NCBI GenBank assembly: GCA_044237845.1
Contig: JBIIEL010000028.1
Span: forward strand, 1 to 26,950
Source of the DNA: QFOX01 sp044237845
GTDB lineage: Bacteria > Pseudomonadota > Alphaproteobacteria > Rickettsiales > UBA3002
Length of the DNA: 26,950 bases
Direction of reading: 5' to 3'
Positions within the stretch are counted from its first letter, which is position 1, and each line of letters begins with the position of its first letter. A program made the translations under genes and the position numbers. The notes beneath the pieces were generated by a model. The model had not been told where the DNA came from and did no database searches. It saw only the letters and a list, made by a program, of their open reading frames with translations. Below, piece after piece: positions 8,269 through 15,103 of this stretch.

Positions 8269-9549
8269 CTACAACGCCGCCAGCACTTCCTCTCTCACCC
8301 CCAGTGCGGCGCAGATGCCGCGCGCTTTGGCGAGGGTCTCGCGCCATTCGTCCTCGGGGGTGGAATCTGCCACAATGCCGCCGCCGACTTGGAATTCAAA
8401 GCGCGCGCCCTCTATCAATAAGGTGCGGATGACGACGGATAAATCGCAACGCTCACCCGAAATCCAGCCAAGCGCGCCGCTATAAACGCCGCGCTCCATC
8501 GGTTCCATTTTGCTGCACCATTCCATCGCCGCGATTTTGGGTGCGCCCGTCATCGAGCCCGGTGGGAAGCACGCGCGCAGCACCTCCACGAGGCTAGCAT
8601 CCGCGCTTTTTTTGCCGTGAATGGTAGAGATGAGATGGTGGATCGTTGCATAAGAATGCAGTGCTGATTGCGCCGGGACATGCACCGATGCTGCCTCACA
8701 CACCTGCGCAAGGTCGTTGCGCATAAGGTCGACAATCATCAGGTTTTCCGCCTGATTTTTTTCGCTGGCGCGTAATGCCTCACGAATTTTTTTATCCGTC
8801 TCAAGGTCTTCACTGCGCCGCGCAGAGCCTTTAATCGGGCGCGTGGTCACATTTCCCGCCGCATCTATTTCAAGAAACGACTCCGGGCTCGCGGAAAGAA
8901 TGGCGCTGCCGCCGTGGCGGATATAGGCGCTATAAGCGGCGGGGCTTGCTTTGGTGAGCGCCAAAAATAACGCGAGGCTATCCGGCACGCTCGCAAATTC
9001 ACCAAAAAACTTGCGGGTAATGTTCGCCTGATAAAAATTTCCGGCATGAATCTCGGTGATAGTTTTTTTGACCGCTGTTTCATAGGCAGCACGATTAAAA
9101 TTGGAGGCGATTTTGCTAACCGTTGTGGCTGTGTTATCTATGAGAGCTGGATCCGGAATCTGGAGCGCTGCTACGACTTCGCGGCGATAATAAGTCAGCG
9201 TTTTTTGTGTGTGGTTAAAGTGAAATAAATGCGCGTAGCGGATGAAGCGGAAATCCGGAAATCGCACCGTTGCGGCATCGGTGCGCTGCCCATGCTCGCG
9301 CATGCCATAGCCGAGATAGCCAATCCAATCCGGCAGTGACGCGTTGGTAGTTGCCGTGATGAATGTGCTGAATTCTTCCCAATCGCTTCCTTCGACAACA
9401 TAGAGTGGCGTCACGGCGAGGTAGCTCGAACCACCGCTCGCTTGATCGCTCATGGAGGAATAGAGGAACGCAATATCCTTGTTTTTGAAGCGGGTAACGA
9501 AGCACTCCGGCGCCTCCCAATTTATTATCTGTCCATTCAGCCAATTCAT
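8269..9549 (-). CDS. pabB: Aminodeoxychorismate synthase component I
   Basis: PabB converts chorismate plus ammonia to 4-amino-4-deoxychorismate, the first step to p-aminobenzoate for folate. I choose the ATG at 9549, which overlaps the pabC stop (ATGA) and gives 426 residues; an in-frame TTG five codons upstream (9564) is less likely. The chorismate-binding domain fills the C-terminal two thirds. The motif PIKGSARR carries Lys240, the residue that separates PabB from anthranilate synthase TrpE (PIAGT). FPPGSMTGAPK and the end motif VGGGIVADSTPEDEW are also intact. Component II (PabA, glutamine amidotransferase) is not in the window; many bacteria share it with tryptophan synthesis (TrpG). 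The gene ends flush against dnaE from the opposite strand. Confidence 0.94.
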   Translation of the reverse strand: MNWLNGQIINWEAPECFVTRFKNKDIAFLYSSMSDQASGGSSYLAVTPLYVVEGSDWEEFSTFITATTNASLPDWIGYLGYGMREHGQRTDAATVRFPDFRFIRYAHLFHFNHTQKTLTYYRREVVAALQIPDPALIDNTATTVSKIASNFNRAAYETAVKKTITEIHAGNFYQANITRKFFGEFASVPDSLALFLALTKASPAAYSAYIRHGGSAILSASPESFLEIDAAGNVTTRPIKGSARRSEDLETDKKIREALRASEKNQAENLMIVDLMRNDLAQVCEAASVHVPAQSALHSYATIHHLISTIHGKKSADASLVEVLRACFPPGSMTGAPKIAAMEWCSKMEPMERGVYSGALGWISGERCDLSVVIRTLLIEGARFEFQVGGGIVADSTPEDEWRETLAKARGICAALGVREEVLAAL

Positions 9550-10421
9550 GAGCGATTGTTCCAATATACTGAATTATTATTAATATAATCAGTGATATCT
9601 TCGCGGTATTTTTGCTGGATCAAGCTCATCGCGGGATGATTAGAATCCCAATTAGTTGCGGGCGTATGGAGCGACTGAACAGGTAAAAGACCAACCCGGC
9701 AATTGGTGAGAAATACCGCTTCCGCAGAAGCAACCTTGGAAATCGGGGCTTCGACCTCTTCTGTAGCGAGTGGACTGAGACGAAGAATGGCAGCGCGCGT
9801 CGTGCCATTCAGGCACCCTGTGTTAAGCGTAGGGGTAAAAAGTTTTTCGTCCACGATCCAGAAAATATTGGCGGCAGCGGCGCTGCAAACTAAGTCATGT
9901 TCAGTGCGAAAAACTGCTTCATTGCAGCCATTTTCCTGTGCTTCAAGCAGGGCGATGGTGCTGTTCACCCCTTGCGATAATTTATGATTCACTGGCAGTG
10001 CCGCGAGAGATGGTTTGCGGTAGCTGCTCAGAAATAATCGTGCAGGTGTGGCGGGCAGAGTGCGTGGCGCCAAATGCTCCATCGCCCAGCGTGGCGGCGC
10101 ATCTGCGTCGAGGGGGAGATAGCCTGCGCTCTCCCCCCCGCGGCTGATGCTGATGCGCAGAAATCCATCCCGCGCGTTATTCTTGTGCAGCAATGTGCGT
10201 GCAGATTCCTGCAAATCTGCGGTAGGAACGGGGATGCGTAGCGCCGCCAAACCCTCGCGCAGCCGCGCCATATGAAGTTCCCATTGATAGGGCACGCCCT
10301 CATGAATCGCGATCGTCTCAAACACGCCATCGCCAAAGCGCGCGCCGCGATCCGAGAGCGGGATCGTCGCAAGATGGGCGGGCAGAAATTCGCCGTTCAA
10401 GCAGGTGATGAGCGCGTGCAT
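9546..10421 (-). CDS. pabC: Aminodeoxychorismate lyase-like PLP enzyme (fold type IV)
   Basis: The predicted role is release of pyruvate from aminodeoxychorismate to give p-aminobenzoate, acting right after PabB. It has 291 residues from the ATG at 10421. The class IV aminotransferase pattern is clear: RGARFGDGVFETIAIHEG (25-42), the presumed PLP lysine Lys147 in NHKLSQG, then FTPTLNTGCLNGTTRAAI. One key position is odd. In E. coli PabC the line reads VTECCAANLFW, whose Glu contacts the PLP ring nitrogen in this fold; here it is VCSAAAANIFW, with Ser180 at the Glu position and no nearby acidic substitute. The gene may still be PabC, given its 4-base overlap with pabB and the facing fol genes, but activity or specificity could differ. 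A branched-chain or D-amino acid aminotransferase is the alternative. Confidence 0.85.
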   Translation of the reverse strand: MHALITCLNGEFLPAHLATIPLSDRGARFGDGVFETIAIHEGVPYQWELHMARLREGLAALRIPVPTADLQESARTLLHKNNARDGFLRISISRGGESAGYLPLDADAPPRWAMEHLAPRTLPATPARLFLSSYRKPSLAALPVNHKLSQGVNSTIALLEAQENGCNEAVFRTEHDLVCSAAAANIFWIVDEKLFTPTLNTGCLNGTTRAAILRLSPLATEEVEAPISKVASAEAVFLTNCRVGLLPVQSLHTPATNWDSNHPAMSLIQQKYREDITDYINNNSVYWNNRS

Positions 10422-10475
10422 AGGCTTGCCATATAGCGGTTTTTACGTCATGACACTACCAACAAAAGAGGATTT
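10422..10475. promoter_or_regulatory. Divergent spacer between pabC and folB
   Basis: The 54-base gap between outward-reading folate genes must hold the start signals for at least one arm. AGAGGA at 10467-10472 is a good ribosome binding site for folB. An 8-base palindrome GTCATGAC (10447-10454) lies in the middle, and TATATGG-like sequence reads toward pabC on the minus strand. I see no full -35/-10 pair I would defend. Confidence 0.3.
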
Positions 10476-10892
10476 ATGTCCCATTACGCCCATGTGTTGA
10501 TGGTAAACCGCTTGCAGCTCGACGTGCATCTCGGGTTTTACGAGAAGGAGCGCCTCAAAAAACAAAAAATTGAGGTGTCGTTTCGCCTCTATTTTCCGAA
10601 CGCGATTCCCGCCAATTCAGACGACCATGCCTCGTTCTATGACTACGGAAAGCTGGCGGATTTTATGCGTGACTGCCTGAAAGACCGCAAATTCAACCTG
10701 ATCGAATTTCTCTCGGTAGAAATGTTCCGCTGGCTGCGCGAGCGCATTGACGGGCTGGGCGGAAAAGATGTCAAAATCTGGCTGGAGCTTAACAAAATCG
10801 AGGCGCCGGTGCCCGGGCTGATGGGGGGCGCCTCGTTCATTTATTCCGACCTGCCGCCGGATGCCACTTACATTCCCTCCACCGCGCCATGA
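10476..10892 (+). CDS. folB: Dihydroneopterin aldolase
   Basis: FolB cleaves 7,8-dihydroneopterin to 6-hydroxymethyl-dihydropterin, the substrate of FolK. It has 138 residues from the ATG at 10476 with a clear AGAGG site. Compared with E. coli FolB, the substrate-contacting glutamates appear as Glu25 in GFYEKER and Glu77 in NLIEFLSVEM, and the catalytic lysine as Lys107 in LNKIEAP. The family pattern of a short beta strand, the SDD..S..DY region (48-58) and a long helix is present. It has an extra C-terminal tail (IYSDLPPDATYIPSTAP), slightly longer than E. coli (about 120 residues). The identification is strongly supported by the folK and folP genes directly downstream. It overlaps folK by four bases (ATGA). 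Confidence 0.88.
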   Translation: MSHYAHVLMVNRLQLDVHLGFYEKERLKKQKIEVSFRLYFPNAIPANSDDHASFYDYGKLADFMRDCLKDRKFNLIEFLSVEMFRWLRERIDGLGGKDVKIWLELNKIEAPVPGLMGGASFIYSDLPPDATYIPSTAP

Positions 10893-11356
10893 TTCTGCTC
10901 GGACTTGGCAGTAATCTCGGCAACCGCGAGGCGTATCTCGCGCAGGCGCTCAGCGCCATGGTGGCCTATGACATTACGCTTCTGGCGGTCTCATCCATTC
11001 ATGAAACGCCTGCATTAATGCCGCCCGGTGCGCCGGAGGAATGGAATATCCCCTATCTCAACCAAGTTGCGCGGGTGGAGACGCATCACACGCCGGAGGA
11101 TTTGCTCGCCTGCCTGAAACATATCGAGGCGGAGCTTGGCCGCACGCCGGGTGCGCGTTGGGCGCCGCGTGAGATAGATCTCGATATCCTTGCCTATAAC
11201 GACCTGCTGATGGTGACGGATAGCCTCGTGCTGCCGCATCCACACATGGATACGCGGCCATTCGTACTGAAACCGCTCGCGGAAATTGCGCCCGCGTGGC
11301 AGCACCCTGTGCTCGGAAAAACAGCGGCGGAAATGCTGGCGGAGTGCGCGCCATGA
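10889..11356 (+). CDS. folK: HPPK: hydroxymethyl-dihydropterin pyrophosphokinase
   Basis: FolK transfers pyrophosphate from ATP to 6-hydroxymethyl-7,8-dihydropterin, activating it for FolP. It has 155 residues, normal for the family. Hallmarks are the N-terminal GLGSNLGNREAYL, the loop and metal-binding segment RWAPREIDLDILAYND (the two Asp residues of DLD bind Mg), and the conserved LPHPHMDTRPFVLKPLAEIAP. It begins inside the folB stop (ATGA) and ends inside the folP start (ATGA), so the four fol genes are tightly coupled. Confidence 0.96.
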   Translation: MILLGLGSNLGNREAYLAQALSAMVAYDITLLAVSSIHETPALMPPGAPEEWNIPYLNQVARVETHHTPEDLLACLKHIEAELGRTPGARWAPREIDLDILAYNDLLMVTDSLVLPHPHMDTRPFVLKPLAEIAPAWQHPVLGKTAAEMLAECAP

Positions 11357-12141
11357 AGCGTCCGGCGCTGCTGGGTATCGTGAATGTCACGCCGGATTCT
11401 TTCTCCGGCGATGGGGTAACGGGTGGCGCGGCATTCGCTCGCGCGCAGCAGTTGGTAGAAGATGGTGCGGATATTCTCGATATCGGTGCGGAATCAACGC
11501 GCCCTGGCGCATCGCCGCTGACCGCAGGGGAAGAATGGGCGCGGCTGGCGCCGTTGTTGGCGGCGCTGCGTGATACTTCGTGGCGAAAAAATATTCGTCT
11601 GAGTATTGATACGCGTCATGCGCAAACGGCAGTGCGAGCGCTGGAGCTGGGCGCTGATATCCTCAACGATGTGGGCGGATTGAGCGATCCTGCGATGCTC
11701 GAAATACTAGCAGATCACAGCTGCGATATTATTGTGATGCATGCGCTCAGCGTGCCTGCTGACCCAGCGATTCTGTGGCCAGAAACAACAGATGTGGTGC
11801 AGGAGATCAACATATGGAAACAGGCGGTCATCAACCGTGCTGAAACATCTGGAATCGCGTCGGAGCGGTTGATCTTCGACCCCGGCCTCGGTTTTGGAAA
11901 GTCAGCAGAGCAATCTCTTACACTGATTTTATCCGCTGAAAAACTGGTGGCATCGGGTGGGCGTTGGCTCTTCGGCCACTCGCGCAAATCTTTCATTAAG
12001 TTGTTTACAGATGCGCCCGCGAGCGAGCGTGACGCGTTGACACGAAGCTTCTCAGCCATGCTTGGCGCAGCAGGAGTAAAGTATCTGCGCGTGCATGATG
12101 TTGCAGGTCACCGCGCGATGTTAGAGCGTTTATGCACCTGA
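11353..12141 (+). CDS. folP: Dihydropteroate synthase
   Basis: FolP joins the activated pterin to p-aminobenzoate, giving dihydropteroate; it is the sulfonamide target. The ATG at 11353 gives 262 residues and starts directly at the first beta strand; upstream in-frame codons lie within folK and are not needed. Signature motifs: NVTPDSF (11-17), GAESTRPGA (45-53), NDVGG (105-109), FDPGLGFGK (175-183), the FGHSRKSF motif with Ser210-Arg-Lys (207-214), and the terminal RVHDV. All expected catalytic positions look intact and I see no obvious insertion in the sulfonamide-resistance loops. It overlaps folC by 10 bases. Its pABA would come from the divergently transcribed pabCB genes. Confidence 0.97.
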   Translation: MKRPALLGIVNVTPDSFSGDGVTGGAAFARAQQLVEDGADILDIGAESTRPGASPLTAGEEWARLAPLLAALRDTSWRKNIRLSIDTRHAQTAVRALELGADILNDVGGLSDPAMLEILADHSCDIIVMHALSVPADPAILWPETTDVVQEINIWKQAVINRAETSGIASERLIFDPGLGFGKSAEQSLTLILSAEKLVASGGRWLFGHSRKSFIKLFTDAPASERDALTRSFSAMLGAAGVKYLRVHDVAGHRAMLERLCT

Positions 12142-13373
12142 ACCCCACCATCGACGCGTTGCTCAAGGGCTTCCTTAATCCCTCGCTTCCGGCAATCGAT
12201 CTTTCGCTTTCTCGGATGGAGAAGCTGCTGGCCGCGCTTGGGAGCCCTCAGCTTCGCTTGCCGCCGGTGGTACATATCGCCGGTACGAACGGCAAAGGCT
12301 CCACCTTGGCATTTCTGCGGGCGATGGCCGAGGCCGATGGCAAGCGCGTGCATGCCTATACCTCACCCCATCTCGTACGGTTTAACGATCGTATCGTGCT
12401 TGCAGGAAAAGAAATTGAAGACGCTACGCTGTTACCGCTTTTGCAGCGCGTAGCGGAAGCAGCACGCAGCATTTCCGTCACGTTTTTTGAGGCAACCACC
12501 GCTGCCGCCTTTCTTGCTTTTACCGAAAATCCGGCGGATTTTCTGCTGCTTGAAACCGGCCTCGGTGGTCGGCTGGATGCGACGAATATGGTGCCAAATC
12601 CAGCACTAACGCTCATCACTCCCATCGGCTTGGACCATATGGAGTTTCTTGGCGATAGCCTCGCGCAGATCGCGGCGGAGAAGGCTGGGATTATGAAGCA
12701 AAATGTGCCTTGCATCGCTGCTGCGCAGGTGAAGGAGGTGGAAGAAGTCTTCCTAAAATCGGCGGAATCCCTCCACGTACCTCTGATGCTTGTGGGCAGA
12801 GACTGGAATACTGAAAGGGGGCTTAAGGGGCTTCCTGATCCATCCCTCATGGGCGCGCATCAACGTCATAACGCTGCATTGGCGGTGATGGCGGCGCGGC
12901 AGCTTGGCCTGTCAAAGCAAGCTATCGCGCGCGGCATCGCCGCTGCGCATTGGCCGGGGCGGATGCAGCGGCTTACGCACGGTGTGCTAGTGGAGGCATG
13001 GGGGACACGTGGCGATGTGATTGTCGACGGTGCGCATAATGCGCATGCGGCGCAGGCGATGGCCGAGTGGATGAGTGCACACCCGCAGCCCATCACCCTC
13101 ATCTGTGGTATGATGGCGCGGAAGGATGCACGGGCCTTTCTTACCCCGCTCGCACCCTATGTGGGGCATCTCATCGCCGTGCCGATCGAGGGGGAGGATT
13201 GTTACGCACCAGCAGCGTTGGCTAAACTGGCGGAAGCCTCAGGAATCAGGCGTGCAACAGTCTGTCAGAGCATGAAAGAGGTGTCCTCCGCATTGGCTCT
13301 TGAGGATTCTGGGACACTACTTATTACCGGATCGCTCTTCCTTGCGGGAGAACTATTGAAAAACCATGGATAA
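12132..13373 (+). CDS. folC: Folylpolyglutamate synthase / dihydrofolate synthase
   Basis: This Mur-ligase-family enzyme adds glutamate to dihydropteroate, making dihydrofolate, and extends the polyglutamate tail of folates. It has 413 residues from an ATG that overlaps the folP end by 10 bases. The ATP-binding loop is GTNGKGST (51-58). The pterin and Mg-binding segments YTSPHLVRFNDRI (76-88), ETGLGGRLDATN (141-152) and GLDHMEFLGDSL are intact, as is EKAGIMK (183-189), which carries a lysine that is carbamylated in this family. DGAHNAHA in the C-terminal domain is the usual glutamate-ligase motif. It is the last gene of the folBKPC unit; 64 bases follow before the next start, without a clear terminator. 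Confidence 0.96.
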   Translation: MHLNPTIDALLKGFLNPSLPAIDLSLSRMEKLLAALGSPQLRLPPVVHIAGTNGKGSTLAFLRAMAEADGKRVHAYTSPHLVRFNDRIVLAGKEIEDATLLPLLQRVAEAARSISVTFFEATTAAAFLAFTENPADFLLLETGLGGRLDATNMVPNPALTLITPIGLDHMEFLGDSLAQIAAEKAGIMKQNVPCIAAAQVKEVEEVFLKSAESLHVPLMLVGRDWNTERGLKGLPDPSLMGAHQRHNAALAVMAARQLGLSKQAIARGIAAAHWPGRMQRLTHGVLVEAWGTRGDVIVDGAHNAHAAQAMAEWMSAHPQPITLICGMMARKDARAFLTPLAPYVGHLIAVPIEGEDCYAPAALAKLAEASGIRRATVCQSMKEVSSALALEDSGTLLITGSLFLAGELLKNHG

Positions 13374-13399
13374 TCGCTCTCTCGCCTGTTATGGATAAA

Positions 13400-13441
13400 A
13401 GAGGTCTGATCTAATTGACGATGGTGTCCGCGCGCATATGA
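13400..13441 (+). promoter_or_regulatory. Possible coupling mini-ORF ahead of the 218-aa gene
   Basis: AGAGG (13400-13404) is spaced well for the TTG at 13415 but too far from the ATG at 13438, which has no ribosome binding site of its own. From TTG 13415 an eight-codon frame (TTG ACG ATG GTG TCC GCG CGC ATA) ends in a TGA at 13439-13441 that overlaps the downstream ATG as ATGA. It could be a leader peptide that couples translation. The other reading is a rare ATT start at 13414, in frame with the gene. Both are speculative. Confidence 0.2.
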
Positions 13442-14094
13442 AGCCAACCAACCACGATCTTGAAGCGATTTCTATCCGCCGCGCGAAAGTGGCGGATGTG
13501 GGGAAAATACGCTACCGTGTTTATAGCACCCCGAATGATTTTGTTGCCGTCATCGCGGATAGTGCTTTGATGGCAGTGAAGACGGCTGGCATCACCAAAC
13601 CTTATAAAATCATGAGAGATTCGCCTACGGATGGTATTGCTATCGAGGCGGGGCGTATGGCTGTACACGAAGAAACGCCGGAAAGGGTTTCCTTCACCAC
13701 CAAAGAAACACCAAAAATGAATCAGCATGTTGTCGATTTCCCTGAGCAAGGACCTGCTCCAAAGGAGCCCTTCATACCGCTTGGCATCTCCGAATTACGC
13801 ACGAAAGAGACAAGCAAACTACGTATTTTGTCACCGGATATGGTGAATGAGATTATCGACAATCACGCCAAAACGCATTCTATGTCGGAGCCTGTGGCTG
13901 AAGCATCACCCACACCGCCCGAGCCTGTGGTGCAGTCTGCAACTTTATCTGAACCTTCGGTAGAAGAAAAAATGAAACAACTCGCTGAAGAAGTATTGCC
14001 TTCTGCGGCGGATCTCGATCCTGCAGATTTACCACCACCGAACCATCGGGAACCGCTGTCGCCCGAAGAAGTGAAGAAGTTGCTCAATGAATAA
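13438..14094 (+). CDS. Unknown 218-residue protein with Pro-rich tail
   Basis: I do not recognise this protein. No signal peptide or membrane helix is visible, so it is probably cytoplasmic. Residues 12-75 look globular (VADVGKIRYRVYSTPNDF, then a small hydrophobic AVIADSALMAVKTAG helix). From about residue 85 it becomes polar, and residues 140-205 are rich in Pro, Glu and Ser (EPVAEASPTPPEPVV), ending in a short charged helix (SPEEVKKLLNE); this region is likely disordered. The nearest ATG is used as the start, though it has no ribosome binding site. Its end overlaps the PstS-like gene by 8 bases, so the two are probably co-translated and may work together. It follows folC by 64 bases and may be read from the same transcript. 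Confidence 0.65.
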   Translation: MKPTNHDLEAISIRRAKVADVGKIRYRVYSTPNDFVAVIADSALMAVKTAGITKPYKIMRDSPTDGIAIEAGRMAVHEETPERVSFTTKETPKMNQHVVDFPEQGPAPKEPFIPLGISELRTKETSKLRILSPDMVNEIIDNHAKTHSMSEPVAEASPTPPEPVVQSATLSEPSVEEKMKQLAEEVLPSAADLDPADLPPPNHREPLSPEEVKKLLNE

Positions 14095-15103
14095 TTTGCT
14101 GCGTATTATTACAAGCTGTGTGCTGTTGGCGTCAGCAACACCTGCCGTTGCGCGTGACCAGTTGAAAATCGTCGGCTCATCGACTGTATTTCCGTTCATC
14201 GCCGCAGCGGCGGAGCAGTTCGCACATGAGGGAAAATTTCGCACGCCAATTGCTGAAATCAATGGCACGGGCGGTGGATTCAAAATGTTCTGCGACGGGG
14301 TGGGGGAACGCTATCCCGATATTGCCAATGCTTCGCGCCCGATCAAAGACAGCGAAATCGCCCTATGCAAAAAACATGGGGTGCAGGACATCACCGAAAT
14401 CACCCTGGGGTATGACGGTATTGTGGTTGCCAATGCGCTCTCAAGCGCCTCTTTACCGCTGACCAAAGAGCTGATTTTCTTGGCGCTTGCGCGCGAAGTC
14501 CCGAAGGATGGCAAGCTTGCGCAGAATCCCTATACACGCTGGCGTGAGATCGACCCTAAGCTGCCCGATGTGCCGATTGAGGTCTATGGCCCGCCACCGG
14601 CTGAGGGCACGCGCGACGCATTCGTTGAGTTGGTAATGCATGAGGCCTGCAAGGAATTCCCGGAATATAAAACCGCCTATGCCGACGACAGAATACGCCA
14701 GCAGCGCTGCGGAACATTGCGCGAGGACGGACGCTATATCGAGGTGCTGGGCGGAAATCTGATGGTGCAGAAGCTGGTGACGAACACCCAGGCGCTGGGC
14801 ATTTTCAGCTACAGCTTTCTCGACCAGAACCGGGCGCTAGTGAAGGCGAATCCGATTCGTGGGGTCATGCCAAGCTTCGCAAGTATTGTTGATCGTAGTT
14901 ATAGTGTCGCGCGTAGTCTGTTTATTTATGTGAAGGATGCGCATGTAGGCACATCACCAGGCTTGGCAGAGTTCTCGCAGTTTGTGACGTCAGACGCGGC
15001 CAGCGGAGAGGATGGGTTTCTGGTGATTAAGGGGCTTATTCCACTTTCCGCCAAAGACCGTAAGGATATGCAGGCACGGGTACGCGTACTTTCGACGCAT
15101 TAA
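14087..15103 (+). CDS. PstS-like periplasmic phosphate-binding protein
   Basis: The protein has 338 residues with a clean Sec signal peptide (MNNLLRIITSCVLLASATPA, likely cleaved after AVA at about residue 22), so it is periplasmic. The mature part has PstS-family phosphate contact motifs: IVGSSTVFPF, GTGGGFKMFC, IANASRPIK, LGYDGIVVA and EGTRDAFVELV. Four cysteines in the mature part could form disulfides. No pstC, pstA, pstB or phoU lies beside it. Instead it is coupled to the unknown 218-residue protein (8-base overlap). It may serve a pst transporter encoded elsewhere or act as a stand-alone phosphate sensor or scavenger; the sequence does not decide. I give no gene symbol because it may not be the operon PstS. 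Its TAA stop shares the TTAA at 15100-15103 with the parE stop. Confidence 0.88.
   Translation: MNNLLRIITSCVLLASATPAVARDQLKIVGSSTVFPFIAAAAEQFAHEGKFRTPIAEINGTGGGFKMFCDGVGERYPDIANASRPIKDSEIALCKKHGVQDITEITLGYDGIVVANALSSASLPLTKELIFLALAREVPKDGKLAQNPYTRWREIDPKLPDVPIEVYGPPPAEGTRDAFVELVMHEACKEFPEYKTAYADDRIRQQRCGTLREDGRYIEVLGGNLMVQKLVTNTQALGIFSYSFLDQNRALVKANPIRGVMPSFASIVDRSYSVARSLFIYVKDAHVGTSPGLAEFSQFVTSDAASGEDGFLVIKGLIPLSAKDRKDMQARVRVLSTH

Noticed and set aside
9550..9564. TTG start for pabB, five codons upstream of the chosen ATG
   Set aside because: The ATG at 9549 overlaps the pabC stop as ATGA, the same coupling used at most gene joins in this window, and the added residues are not family-like.
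10447..10454. GTCATGAC palindrome as a repressor operator
   Set aside because: Eight bases are too short to claim an operator, I see no second copy, and no regulator gene lies nearby. It is mentioned only as part of the spacer.
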